Below are positions 43,901 to 53,001 of a stretch of DNA of 64,000 nt, piece by piece. The stretch covers positions 1 through 64,000 of the forward strand of contig CALXWL010000002.1 of NCBI GenBank assembly GCA_944392385.1, read 5' to 3'. The notes below the pieces were generated by a model. It did no database searches, had not been told where the DNA came from, and saw nothing but the letters and a program-made list of their open reading frames with translations. Source of the DNA: an uncultured Clostridia bacterium (GTDB lineage: Bacteria; Bacillota; Clostridia; TANB77; CAG-508). Within the stretch, counting starts at the first letter, position 1. The number at the start of each line of letters is the position of its first letter. The position numbers were made by a program, and so were the translations under genes.

Positions 43901-46031
43901 CTTCATCTCTAATACAACTACTATCATGGTAATGACGATCATAATAGTCCACTACCCATTTATAATCATAAGTTTCCCACTCGTCTGAATCATGTGCAGA
44001 AGTTATATTTTCTTCTGTTGGTAATCTTCCAAAACTAAATGTTCCATTTGTGTTTGTATAAGTAGAATCTACTTTTTGTTGATGGCTTTCTCCTAATTTA
44101 TTCAGTATGTTATTTGAATAGTCTGTTCCTGGAATTGCTTCATAATATTTCCATAATGTTACTTTTACACCTGAAACTCCACGTTCATTTCCATCTCTAT
44201 TTCCATTTGGTGTTCTTACTGGTTTTAATCCTTGTTGTCCATCTAGCCATACAATACCTGCTATACCTGATGTTGGTGGTGGGGTTGGTGTAGTAGTTTC
44301 TTCAACGTCATTTGTTGCGGTTACGTAAATTACTCTTCCTCCTTTTATTACAGAAACATTGGCATCAAGTTCTTTGCCGTCTTTATCATATTTAGGTTTG
44401 TCCCATCCTGTTAGTGCCCATGATTTTATTGTTTTATCATATCTTAAGTATATTACTATAGGAGTTTTATATGGTATGTATGTTACATCACTACTTGGTG
44501 GTGGTGCAAGCTCTGTAATTGTAATTTTTACATCTTGATCTGGATTAGTTATTTTTATTCTTTGTATTTCAAATGTTCCTGTTGTATATACTGTAAAATT
44601 CATTGTAGTATTTCCATCAATGTTTGTTGCATTTTCGAAATCTACTCTAAATTGTGCTCCTATTCCTAATTCTCCATTAGGTCCTTGCTTTTTAAAAAAT
44701 ATGTCTATTGTTTCTTCTGCTTGAAGTGTAAATGTTTTTTCAATTGTTTTTGGTGTTATTTCATAGTCTATGTATGCTAAATCTTGTGCATCATAACCAT
44801 TTCTATGAAATCTTGCAAATGCTGATGAATATATATTATAGTCATATTTGATTTTTAGCTCTGATCCATTTTCTATACCATCTGCTTTTATGTAAAATTC
44901 TTCTCCACTTTTTGGTAGTTCTTGTATTGTTGCACCATTATCCTCATCTAATTTTACAGGGATTGTACATTTATTTCCTGCTGCATCTACTATGTTTTCA
45001 GGTGATACTTCTATACCACCAATTGTCATTGTTACTTTACCTAGCATATATGTATTATTTGTTCCTGTAGCATCTGGTACATTTTCTGCAGATAAATAGT
45101 CTATTTTAAAAGGTCCATATAGTCCATTCGAATTTTGTGTTATTGTCTGTGAATTACTATATATTATATCGTCTGGTAACTCTTCTGCTGGTGCTAATTC
45201 AGCAAGTATTTTATATCTTTCGAATTTAGTCTTTTCTGTTTCGAAATAGTTTCTTAAGCCTTGAATATTCGTAATAGTTCCAGTCTCTGAATCGAAAGAA
45301 TTATTCATGTAATCCTCTCCTAGAATAGGAGTCCATAAATTTATAATTTCTTGTGGAGTATTACCTGGTTGCCAATAAGGAATTACACCTAATTCAGCAT
45401 CAGTTCTCATCCAAAAAATTCTATACAAGTAATTTGGATTCAAATTCCAGCTAAATGATACTCCATTTTCCATTCTATAGCCTTCTTCATACTCTAATGG
45501 AACTTTAGGTAATAGGTTACCCGTATTATACCCATTTACTGCAAAAGGAGTTGAATCATTATCTGAATATGTCCAAATTAAATTTGTTACGGCATCTAAA
45601 AATATACTTCTTCTATTTAGTTCTTGCTTTGAAACTGCATATCCAACTTTAGCTCCTATTTCACCTTCTATTTTCTTTATTCCTACACATCTATAATAAG
45701 GACTTGCTGTATAAATATAACCACGCATTATACAATAAACATTTTTATGAACTAAAAACCTAAAATCGGGGGTAGCTGTTTCTGTATAACCAGATTCTGA
45801 TGTGTAAAATTCCTCATCTACGAAAATGCTATATATTCCATTTTCTTGAATTGTAATTTCTTGGCTTTGTGCTCCTTCTACACCATCGTATCTGATAACT
45901 CCTGTAATTGTATTATTAGATGCATTATATGCTGCTTTAGTTTCTGTTTTATTAGTTATTATCATAATCATTGCTAATATTATTATTGCTAATATTTTAA
46001 TTACAATATTAATTTTTTTGTTTCTTTGCAT
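40953..46031 (-). CDS. Giant surface protein with SdrD-B-like modules (1692 aa)
   Basis: The protein has an N-terminal signal sequence, a long region with a possible thioester-adhesin-like N-terminal domain, and at least two SdrD-B/Cna-B-like modules starting GIAGIVWLDGQQG (about residue 600) and ISGYVFEDYKES (about 1170). Each has the DxNxxG-type or DGNExG calcium-site look. The C-terminus has TLDTGGEDKQT, a hydrophobic helix and a short basic tail, resembling a sorting signal without canonical LPxTG. It follows the 1206-aa gene by 17 nt in one operon, and a sortase lies about 5 kb away. Confidence 0.85.
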   Translation of the reverse strand: MQRNKKINIVIKILAIIILAMIMIITNKTETKAAYNASNNTITGVIRYDGVEGAQSQEITIQENGIYSIFVDEEFYTSESGYTETATPDFRFLVHKNVYCIMRGYIYTASPYYRCVGIKKIEGEIGAKVGYAVSKQELNRRSIFLDAVTNLIWTYSDNDSTPFAVNGYNTGNLLPKVPLEYEEGYRMENGVSFSWNLNPNYLYRIFWMRTDAELGVIPYWQPGNTPQEIINLWTPILGEDYMNNSFDSETGTITNIQGLRNYFETEKTKFERYKILAELAPAEELPDDIIYSNSQTITQNSNGLYGPFKIDYLSAENVPDATGTNNTYMLGKVTMTIGGIEVSPENIVDAAGNKCTIPVKLDEDNGATIQELPKSGEEFYIKADGIENGSELKIKYDYNIYSSAFARFHRNGYDAQDLAYIDYEITPKTIEKTFTLQAEETIDIFFKKQGPNGELGIGAQFRVDFENATNIDGNTTMNFTVYTTGTFEIQRIKITNPDQDVKITITELAPPPSSDVTYIPYKTPIVIYLRYDKTIKSWALTGWDKPKYDKDGKELDANVSVIKGGRVIYVTATNDVEETTTPTPPPTSGIAGIVWLDGQQGLKPVRTPNGNRDGNERGVSGVKVTLWKYYEAIPGTDYSNNILNKLGESHQQKVDSTYTNTNGTFSFGRLPTEENITSAHDSDEWETYDYKWVVDYYDRHYHDSSCIRDEDGNYSCGYYNGEIIHTYYKKKKINCSHTQTVAVRYRVEFEYDGINYEATTGNSEVSEVNRGGFNANFRTINNNKGLSYKYSNGQSILDVGYTRGDYVAGGSRLNSRYAITATTDWFEVENSNYFEYGLVRRGVDLATVTDVYEATVSINGEKVTYNYNDIASLPKDSNGNPIIDELQGTDVTYNLYLYNSDYNYRIGDYKLGAAQTDSLTVNYEDGASRSSALKAQRDSDGALQVEVIYQVLLNNQSAAEATINQIAYYYDTHYTLREVYYYNRNGNKTTLYDYPDGTQSINGTNYAKVTIDTSNVADFDDADNQTVVYLRFTINDLNGALYLGERKNWVEITEYYTPEGLIDTDSAPGNISAHPLEDDSDDAATLDVKLNDQEREISGYVFEDYKESDVAGGNNIGNGMHDSNEPMVNDVIVQLIEIKDVTVDNTTLRLEYIWQETVSGSNIVRCLESDGTYDEYEVTNNEGEYTFRGFIPGNYIVRFVYGDDEYWDDRPDTALKYKDPQNVLDYNGQDYKSTVDMYYTETEFENSSYPDNASMARDNEARRLEEIAHARSISETEKGELQLIIDDKTDKTKLENTWMCAETSLIWFEISDNKDEGDSTDYIRKNANFGLIERPRADLVLEKHITSLTIDAEQDVEAITNFDNYDRAIYNGLMVNLIANNGEGVVPIATHKILNNRGSWIVQMDPAKLAGGSIRITYGYRIENLGDADYLGPRLVSGLNSGSTYDDIAKEVKRKTSEPGYIPGDYLGIRYYNVNGGSQAGEEPSEIPFQVEDYMSIENGLNLQAANSFAIAGNGDKYIWTYPTRNASEATPTDDEKEEVTILQSREIMELYANESTYANGDKVTLTLYDDSIDSISGVKEIAYRSYASQLIYPTTGVKTSDTGTLNRNTGISNKNSTLGNLPTVQSYATEEAVPIIDITPEADEFIAETVEITLDTGGEDKQTPVILIISITTGLAVIVIGIVLIKKFVIK

Positions 46032-46048
46032 TTTTTCCCCTCCCTTCT

Positions 46049-49000
46049 TTACTGTTTATCCTTTATAGTTTCTTTATTTACAATTTTTATAGCACATATT
46101 ATTCCTGTTCCTATTATTGTTATTACTGTGATTACTAGCCATATGTATGATTGTACTCCACCTGTTTGTATTGATACTATTAGGCTTGCTTCTGATGTGT
46201 TGTTCTCGCTTTCTGAATCGTCTACTAAGTATTCATTACTTGTTTCTCCTATGTTTGTTGTATTTACTATTGTTTCTATTTTATCGTCTTGCATTTCTTT
46301 TGTTAGTACTAATTTAACTATTGCTGTTTCTCCTGGTTCTAGTTCTTGGTTTGCTATAGAATTACTGTATATTATTCCATTTGCTTCGTCATAATACCAG
46401 TCTTGGTTTAGTTCTGAACTAAATGTTGTTCCTTCTGGGATTGTATCTATTATTTGTTTTACATATCCATTTAGTTCACCTGTGTTTGTAATTGCTATTT
46501 CGTATTCTATAATTATTAGTGAGCCTTTTAGGTTTGTGTCTTTAATTTCTATTTTTGCCATGTTAACACTATCAAAATCGTATACTTTGGTTCCTGCATT
46601 ATTGTTTACTGTTACTTTAGTTATTGCTTTATTTATTGACATATCGAATTTTGCATTTAATATGAAACCTGCATCTAATTTTTGTGTTTGATTATTTTCT
46701 AGTGTAACTATTTCTGTTTTGGCTACCGTTTCACCATTTTGTGTTGTTAAAATTATATCTGAATTTAAGTCTTCGGTTGTTTCTTGGTTTTTATATTCTG
46801 TTATTGAGAATGTGTTTGTATTATATCTAAATATTACTAGATATCTTCCAGATTGAAGATCATTAAATTCGTATTCTCCATTATTATTTGTAACTGTATT
46901 TGCTATTTCTAATGATGTTTGTGCATCTATTAATATTACTTGTATATTGTTTAATGTTATTTCTGCATTTTCTCTTATACCATTTTCATTTTTGTCTAGC
47001 CATGCTATTCCTTCGATTGTATTAGAGGTACTTGGATTTTCTGGGTTTTCTGGTTCGCTTGGCTCTTCTGTTTCTTCTTTTTTATTAATGTTATTTGTTA
47101 ATTTATCTGTTTCTGTATTATATATTTCTGTTCCATTTACAATTACATACATTGTTTGGCTACTATTTGTTTCTAATTCTTTTGCTACACAATATATTTT
47201 AAGTTCTGCTTCATCTTGAGAATTTAAAGTTATTCCTGACATTTCTCCTGATAAATTAAAACCTGATATTGCTTTTTCCTCACCTGTTGTTTTATTTATG
47301 TATTCCATTCTTTTTATATATAAATTTTCTATATCTGGAGTACTTAAATATATTACAACTGAACTTGTTCCTATATTTTTCAATGTTACTGTGTATTCAA
47401 TTTCTTCATTTGCTTCTAATGTTTTACCTTCTTTATTGCTACTTATGGTTGTTTCTATTGTTACAGGTTCTTGTATTTCAATTTGGTCTGAAATTTCTAT
47501 TGTTTTATCAGTATTGTAGTTGATTACTGCTTTTATTTGTTCAATTGGATTATTGTATTCTTCAATTACTGCTTGCACTCTAATTGTTTTGCTTGAATTT
47601 TTCTCTAATGTTATATCTTTTACATGTACTATACCATTTTTTGTATCTATTTCTACTGCATATTCTGAATCATCTATACTTATTTGTCTAAAGTTTGTTG
47701 GTATTATAATATCAACTGTTACGCCTTCTATATCTTCATTTGTAAGATTTTCTAAAGTTACTTCTGTTGTTGCTGGAAATTTCATTGGTAATTTTTCAAC
47801 CCCATAAATTCCAATTGTTGCTTTTATTTCGTCTGTTGCTACTTCTGTTACAATTTTAGCTGTTTGATTTATTGTTATTTTTGATGTTTCTATTATTTCT
47901 TCTTCATTATAAACATCAAATTTTACTTCATGAGATGTATTTTCTTCTACGCTTTCTGGTAAGCTCATATTATAGCTAAAAGTTGCTGTTTGTCCTTGTT
48001 CCCAGTTATCTAATACTATTAAGTATTTTTTTGCATTTGGTGTGTACTCTGTTTGCCATTTATTTTGCACATCCATTATATCAATAGTTGCATTTTCGTT
48101 TTCTGTATAATATACATTTCCTATACCTTCAATTTGTCCTATTGATGTTGATGAACCTAGAATTTTTGCATTTATTGTTTCTCCTGTATTATTTATAGCT
48201 GTACCTATTATTTGTGCTACATTATATGTATCTGGTTCTACTGTAACTGTATTATAGTTCTCTTTTGTTGATGTATAAGTTGTTTCACCTAATACTGCTT
48301 TTGTTTCTACTATTATATCTTTGTTTGATACTAATGAAATATCTACACTACTATTTCCAGTATCTTGATTTCCTATGCCATCATATGTTGTTGCAATTTC
48401 ATTTGTATAATGTAAATTTACTGTACTTTCTGTAGTTGGTATTAGTTCTTCTGAAATAATTGTTGTTTCAATTGCTATTTGAATATTTTCTTCTGTTGAT
48501 TTTGTATATTCTGTTTGTTCTCCCTCTAATCTTACTGCTATTACCTTATTTCCATTTAATACCCCTACTTGTGATAAAGTTACTTCAAAATATTTATTAT
48601 TTAGTATTATTGTATTATCTATACTAACTTCTTTTATTTCTTTAGGCAACTCAATAATAAAGTATGGATTTTTATACAAATCATACTTTAATTCATTTGT
48701 ATACATTGTTATTGTAAAATTAACTTTATTTTCTACACTTGTAGAAAATTGAGTTTTATCTATTCCAAGTTCGGCTACTGTTTTTGTATAACTAATTGGC
48801 ATACTAAAACTTTCTTGTTTATTTAAAATTTCCTCTTCACCTGTAACAACGATTTGTTTTGTTGTTTCAAGTAAATTTACTTCTTCTATATTTTCTACTA
48901 TTTCTATTGCTCTTGTATGTACTATTTCTAATTTTTCTATACTAGTTATTTGAGTTTGAATTTGGATTTTCATTTCTAAAGATATTGTGTTTTGTGGATA

Positions 49001-49669
49001 TATGACTGTTATGTTTCCTTCTTCATCTGCTTCGGTCGCTAGACCTATTTCAACTACTCCATTTTCAGCAGTTACAATACCCTTTTGAGGTTCTTGATTT
49101 TCTGTTTGTTGTTCTACTACTTCTTCTGGTAATGTGTCTTCTGTTAATGTTGTATATTTAATCTCAAGTATTCCATCATCACCTATAGCACTCATTAATT
49201 CTGATTTATTAATCTTAGTAGATTTATAAAATATATTAACGGTATTTTCTTGTTGTTCATCTACAATTTCTTCTTCTCCAGATTTTATTTGTGTAGCAAC
49301 ATCATAAATTTCTATTTGGTTAAACTGTTTTTTCTCATTTATTTTTAAATTTAGTTTTTCTTCATATTCAGTTTCTAATTCTTGCATAGTATTTTTAAAA
49401 AATTCTGATGTTGATATTGTTAAGATTTCTTCTTTTACTTCTTCGCTAGGTATATTATCTACTATTTCATCTTGAGTTGTATTATTTATTATGTTTTGAT
49501 TTTGCATTGTATTATCTATTATATTTTGATTAATAACATTATTATTTATGGAATTTACATTTGTTTCCAGTGCATAAGAAATTATACCAAATGCAGTTCC
49601 TGCTAAATTGGCATATATAATTGCTAATATTATTAATATTGCTATTATTTTTCTAACTATTTTTGACAT
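46049..49669 (-). CDS. Large surface protein with DUF11/SdrD-B-like domains (1206 aa)
   Basis: After a signal peptide and an Asn/Gln-rich stretch (INNNVINQNIIDNTMQNQNI) come several repeated beta domains. These include an SdrD-B-like module (IEGIAWLDKNENGIRENAEI, about residue 890) and a DUF11-like module (TNTGELNGYVKQIIDTIPEG). The C-terminus reads VSIQTGGVQSYIW followed by a hydrophobic helix and a basic tail. The layout and ending parallel the 1692-aa protein, so both are probably exported and anchored the same way, perhaps as partners. Confidence 0.85.
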   Translation of the reverse strand: MSKIVRKIIAILIILAIIYANLAGTAFGIISYALETNVNSINNNVINQNIIDNTMQNQNIINNTTQDEIVDNIPSEEVKEEILTISTSEFFKNTMQELETEYEEKLNLKINEKKQFNQIEIYDVATQIKSGEEEIVDEQQENTVNIFYKSTKINKSELMSAIGDDGILEIKYTTLTEDTLPEEVVEQQTENQEPQKGIVTAENGVVEIGLATEADEEGNITVIYPQNTISLEMKIQIQTQITSIEKLEIVHTRAIEIVENIEEVNLLETTKQIVVTGEEEILNKQESFSMPISYTKTVAELGIDKTQFSTSVENKVNFTITMYTNELKYDLYKNPYFIIELPKEIKEVSIDNTIILNNKYFEVTLSQVGVLNGNKVIAVRLEGEQTEYTKSTEENIQIAIETTIISEELIPTTESTVNLHYTNEIATTYDGIGNQDTGNSSVDISLVSNKDIIVETKAVLGETTYTSTKENYNTVTVEPDTYNVAQIIGTAINNTGETINAKILGSSTSIGQIEGIGNVYYTENENATIDIMDVQNKWQTEYTPNAKKYLIVLDNWEQGQTATFSYNMSLPESVEENTSHEVKFDVYNEEEIIETSKITINQTAKIVTEVATDEIKATIGIYGVEKLPMKFPATTEVTLENLTNEDIEGVTVDIIIPTNFRQISIDDSEYAVEIDTKNGIVHVKDITLEKNSSKTIRVQAVIEEYNNPIEQIKAVINYNTDKTIEISDQIEIQEPVTIETTISSNKEGKTLEANEEIEYTVTLKNIGTSSVVIYLSTPDIENLYIKRMEYINKTTGEEKAISGFNLSGEMSGITLNSQDEAELKIYCVAKELETNSSQTMYVIVNGTEIYNTETDKLTNNINKKEETEEPSEPENPENPSTSNTIEGIAWLDKNENGIRENAEITLNNIQVILIDAQTSLEIANTVTNNNGEYEFNDLQSGRYLVIFRYNTNTFSITEYKNQETTEDLNSDIILTTQNGETVAKTEIVTLENNQTQKLDAGFILNAKFDMSINKAITKVTVNNNAGTKVYDFDSVNMAKIEIKDTNLKGSLIIIEYEIAITNTGELNGYVKQIIDTIPEGTTFSSELNQDWYYDEANGIIYSNSIANQELEPGETAIVKLVLTKEMQDDKIETIVNTTNIGETSNEYLVDDSESENNTSEASLIVSIQTGGVQSYIWLVITVITIIGTGIICAIKIVNKETIKDKQ

Positions 49670-49740
49670 ATAAACCTCCTAAAATTTAATATAATATACT
49701 AAAAATATATATCATTTGTCAATATTTCTGTTTTTTTGTT

Positions 49741-49793
49741 AAATTTGGCGAGCTTTACGGCTTTTTGATGTTAAAGCATTTCTTGGCAAATTT
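49741..49793 (-). promoter_or_regulatory. Structured 5' leader of the surface protein operon
   Basis: On the - strand AAATTTG pairs with CAAATTT, and inside it GCTTTA pairs with TAAAGC, leaving loops with CCAAGAAAT and ACATCAAAAAGCCG. It is transcribed from the promoter at 49,825-49,853 and lies about 70 nt before the start codon. It could be a small riboswitch or a protein-binding site; I cannot assign a class. Confidence 0.4.
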
Positions 49794-49824
49794 TACATTT
49801 TTATAACAAATTCTCTACATATAT

Positions 49825-49853
49825 ATTATACACGCTTATGTAAACTTTTTCAA
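49825..49853 (-). promoter_or_regulatory. Promoter of the surface protein operon
   Basis: On the - strand TTGAAA, a 17-nt spacer and a perfect TATAAT give a strong sigma-A type promoter about 150 nt upstream of the 1206-aa gene. Confidence 0.75.
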
Positions 49854-49993
49854 GTGTTTTTGCCTATATTCTAGCATTTTTTAGCGTTTTATCATCTATA
49901 AAATATACACTTACAAATTTTTCAAATAAATCCATTATTACGGAATAAATAAGCATATTTATTCACCAAATAATTTAATGAGCTTATGTAAAC

Positions 49994-50022
49994 TTTACCT
50001 TGTTTTTCATTTCTGATATAAT
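49994..50022 (+). promoter_or_regulatory. galM promoter
   Basis: TTTACC, a 17-nt spacer and TATAAT lie about 30 nt upstream of the start; AGGAGG follows. Confidence 0.65.
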
Positions 50023-50052
50023 CGTCTCATAAATTAAAATAGGAGGTATATT

Positions 50053-51105
50053 ATGAGTATTTCTGTATCAGATTTTGGAAAAACAATTAAAGGTGAAAAA
50101 GTTTTTCTATTTACTGTAACCAATGAAAATGGCATAACTGCCACATTTACAAACTGGGGAGCAACCATAGTTTCTATTTTTGTTCCAAATAAAGAAGGAA
50201 AAATGCTTGACGTTGTTCTAGGTTTTGATAAACTTGAAGATTACTTTGTTAACCACTGTTATTTTGGAGCAACAATTGGAAGAAATGGCAATAGAGTAAA
50301 ATCAGCATGTTTTAACATTAATGGAAAGACTTACCAATTAGATAAAAATGAAAGAAATAAGAATAATTTACATAGTGGTTTTAATGGATATCAAAAAAGG
50401 CTATGGGATTATTCTATTGACGAGACTTCAAACTCAGTTACATTCAAACTATTTAGTCCAGACATGGACCAAGGATTTCCTGGAAACTTTGATGTATCTG
50501 TAACATATACTTTATCTAATGATAATGGTTTAGAAATTACGTATAATGGCATATGTGACAAAGATACAATAGCAAATATGACAAACCATTCTTACTTCAA
50601 CTTAAATGGTCACAATAGTGGAGCAATAGTTACACACTACTTGCAAATTAATAGCAAAAAATTTGCCATGATTGACAATGAATCTATACCAACAGGCGAG
50701 CTTTTAGATGTAGAAGGTACACCTTTAGATTTTAGAAAATTCAGAAAAATTGCTGATGACATTGATGGCGATTTTGAGCTATTAAAACTAACAAAAGGAT
50801 ATGACCATAGTTTTCTAATTGATAAAAAATCAAGCGGTTTAGAAAAAGTAGCTACATTAAAATCTGAAGAGTCTGGCATTAGTATGGATGTTTATACTGA
50901 TTGTTTAGCTGTACAATTTTATGCGGGAAACTATATTGATGAAGTGCCACAAACTGGGAAAGGTGGTTTTATATATCCAAATCGTAGTGGATTATGTTTA
51001 GAAACCGGATTTTTACCAAATTCCATGAATGAACCAAACTTTGCTTCTCCAATATTAAGGGCAAATAAAGAATATAACTCAAAAACTATTTACAAATTTT
51101 ACTAA
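50053..51105 (+). CDS. galM: Aldose 1-epimerase (galactose mutarotase)
   Basis: It interconverts alpha and beta hexose anomers. The 350-residue protein has TFTNWGATIVSIFVPNKEG, GATIGRNGNRVKSA, the catalytic His region in NMTNHSYFNLNGHN, and LETGFLPNSMNEPNF with the catalytic Glu near the end. It stands alone, not in a gal operon. Confidence 0.92.
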   Translation: MSISVSDFGKTIKGEKVFLFTVTNENGITATFTNWGATIVSIFVPNKEGKMLDVVLGFDKLEDYFVNHCYFGATIGRNGNRVKSACFNINGKTYQLDKNERNKNNLHSGFNGYQKRLWDYSIDETSNSVTFKLFSPDMDQGFPGNFDVSVTYTLSNDNGLEITYNGICDKDTIANMTNHSYFNLNGHNSGAIVTHYLQINSKKFAMIDNESIPTGELLDVEGTPLDFRKFRKIADDIDGDFELLKLTKGYDHSFLIDKKSSGLEKVATLKSEESGISMDVYTDCLAVQFYAGNYIDEVPQTGKGGFIYPNRSGLCLETGFLPNSMNEPNFASPILRANKEYNSKTIYKFY

Positions 51106-51167
51106 AATCCACCAAATGTATTTTATTAGGCACTTGACGCTATTTATAATAATATCATCTCAAACTA

Positions 51168-51301
51168 GGCAAAGAAGGATTAATAATTTTTTTTAGAAAA
51201 AGTCAACGAGTCACCAACCACTAGGGAAACGACCCTAGTCCCTACATGGTGACCCGCGCGATTTGACTTTTTATAAAAAAAATTATTAATCCTTCTTTGC
51301 C
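51168..51301. ncRNA. Long imperfect hairpin, candidate structured RNA
   Basis: A 40-bp outer helix (GGCAAAGAAGGATTAATAAT with its complement ending TCTTTGCC, continuing through AAAAAGTCA/TTGACTTTTT) encloses GTCACCA/TGGTGAC and a tip hairpin ACTAGGG-AAACGA-CCCTAGT. The purine- and GC-rich unpaired parts (ACGAG, CCCGCGCGA) stand out from the AT-rich background. It lies between convergent galM and sortase genes and is far larger than a simple terminator. Strand is undetermined. Confidence 0.55.
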
Positions 51302-51339
51302 GGACTTCTTCATCTACACATATTTTACCTGTCCAACAC

Positions 51340-52098
51340 TTACACTTTTTCTCTTGCCTTCACAATAACCCTATTCTCATCACTAGCATCAGTGCAAGTA
51401 ATTAAAGTTATTTCTCTTCTTCCATCAGTCATCTGACTAGTACAGCTAGTATCTGTATCTACTGTAATATATTTATCATACACTTCATATTCAAGTGTTT
51501 TTCCAAATGTATCAGTTATCTCAATAATATCCCCAATCTCAAGATTTGGTACTTTACTAAAGAACTGTGAATTCCTATAATTATGACCTACTATGCAAAA
51601 GTTCCCAACTTCATTTGGGTTTGCTCCATGAAACTTAACAGGTGCAATCTTAAGTAAAGTATCATAGTTTTCTGTATCACTTGCTAGGATTGGATATTCA
51701 CAATCTATAGCAGGAATATTTATTTGCCCTATTGTATAATAAACAGTTCCATCTCTTGCAGTTACCTTTTGTTCATCTGAAATTTCTATTTCTCTTGTCA
51801 CTGTTACCTTTTCTATTTCATCTATATTAACCTGCTGGCTAACACCTGTTTGAGAATTTAAAGCTAATACTACAACTTGCTCTTCAACAACCATTTTTTC
51901 AGGTCTTGTTTCCATAGCTGCTAATATTTCTTTAGAAACTGCTTCACTTTTATTTCTATCATATGCAGAATAAACTCCATAACTTAATAAGCCAACTAAA
52001 GCAAAAACAGATAAAAAGAACTCTATTCTAAATATTGTCCTTTTTTTTCTTATTCCAGGCGTCATATACAATTTTTCCGCTATTAATATTTGATTCAT
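51340..52098 (-). CDS. Sortase family transpeptidase
   Basis: The 252-residue protein has an N-terminal membrane helix (about residues 25-45), a linker, and a sortase fold: IGQINIPAIDCEYPIL, the catalytic His in IVGHNYRNSQFF, and the Cys in TLITCTDASDENRVIVKA with the downstream Arg. It resembles class B/D enzymes of Clostridia. The two giant surface proteins at 41-50 kb end in sorting-like signals and are the obvious local candidates for substrates. Confidence 0.9.
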   Translation of the reverse strand: MNQILIAEKLYMTPGIRKKRTIFRIEFFLSVFALVGLLSYGVYSAYDRNKSEAVSKEILAAMETRPEKMVVEEQVVVLALNSQTGVSQQVNIDEIEKVTVTREIEISDEQKVTARDGTVYYTIGQINIPAIDCEYPILASDTENYDTLLKIAPVKFHGANPNEVGNFCIVGHNYRNSQFFSKVPNLEIGDIIEITDTFGKTLEYEVYDKYITVDTDTSCTSQMTDGRREITLITCTDASDENRVIVKAREKV

Positions 52099-52146
52099 CC
52101 TTTTACCTGCCTTTCTATTAATCCTAATAATAATTCCTATTTTATT

Positions 52147-53001
52147 CTAACATATTGCAGTTAACTTTTCAACTACTTTTTCTATACTTTTCTTTGGTGT
52201 TGAAGCACCAGCCATTATTCCTACTACACTTTCTTTATCAAATTTTTCTATATCTAACTCCTCTTCTGTTTCTACAAACATTACATTTTTGCAAAACTTT
52301 TTTGCCAGTTCATAAAGTTTATTAGAGTTTGAGCTGTGCTTTCCGCCTACAATTATCATAGTTCCAACCTGTTTTGCTAGTTTTTCTGTTTCTTCTTGTC
52401 TTTGTTTTGTAGCATTACAAATTGTATTTTTAATTTCTATGTTATTTTCTTTTATGTTTTCTTTTATTTTATCTACAATTTCCTCAAATTTTTCTAAACT
52501 ATATGTTGTCTGTGCAATTATTAATAACTTTTCTTTATTCGTTTTTCTAAACTCTTCTATAGCTTGATTAATATAACTTTCATCTTCTATAACATAATAA
52601 TAGTCTCCACAAAAGCTTACGGTTCCTATCATTTCTGGATGTTTTTTCTTACCTATCAGAAATATATAATAACCTTTTTTTGAATATTCTTGTGCTAATT
52701 TATGAATATGTAATACTTTCGGACATGTTAAATCTACCAATTCTATACCTAATTGCTTTGCTTTATCATATATTTGTTTTTCAACTCCATGTGACCTTAT
52801 AATAACTCTTTTATTTGCTTGTTCTATGTTATCTATAAATTTGATACCTTTTTTTGCTAATTCATCAGTTACTTGTGTGTTATGCACTAATTCTCCTAAA
52901 CAGCTTATTTTCTTGTTTTTTTTGGCTTCTTCTTCTGCCTTTGTTACAGCATTTTCCACTCCAAAACAAAACCCAGCTGTTTTACCAATTATAATTCTCA
53001 T
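52147..53001 (-). CDS. ispH: 4-hydroxy-3-methylbut-2-enyl diphosphate reductase
   Basis: IspH makes IPP and DMAPP in the last MEP-pathway step with a 4Fe-4S cluster. The 284-residue protein has the cluster cysteines in [25 protein letters not shown] and [11 protein letters not shown], and the HxGH-like [11 protein letters not shown] and IIAQTTYSL motifs. It overlaps ispG by 4 nt, so the two are translationally coupled. Confidence 0.94.
   Translation of the reverse strand: MRIIIGKTAGFCFGVENAVTKAEEEAKKNKKISCLGELVHNTQVTDELAKKGIKFIDNIEQANKRVIIRSHGVEKQIYDKAKQLGIELVDLTCPKVLHIHKLAQEYSKKGYYIFLIGKKKHPEMIGTVSFCGDYYYVIEDESYINQAIEEFRKTNKEKLLIIAQTTYSLEKFEEIVDKIKENIKENNIEIKNTICNATKQRQEETEKLAKQVGTMIIVGGKHSSNSNKLYELAKKFCKNVMFVETEEELDIEKFDKESVVGIMAGASTPKKSIEKVVEKLTAIC

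Larger units (their letters stand above)
49670..50052. other. Divergent intergenic region between the surface operon and galM
   Basis: This 383-nt gap holds a structured leader (49,741-49,793), a leftward promoter (49,825-49,853) and the galM promoter (49,994-50,022). The motif GCTTATGTAAACTTT occurs twice, near 49,835 and 49,982, and could be an operator. Confidence 0.6.

Noticed and set aside
49741..49793. A c-di-GMP-I riboswitch
   Set aside because: The two-stem layout and loop sequences do not fit the consensus; only a GTAAAGC-like segment resembles it.
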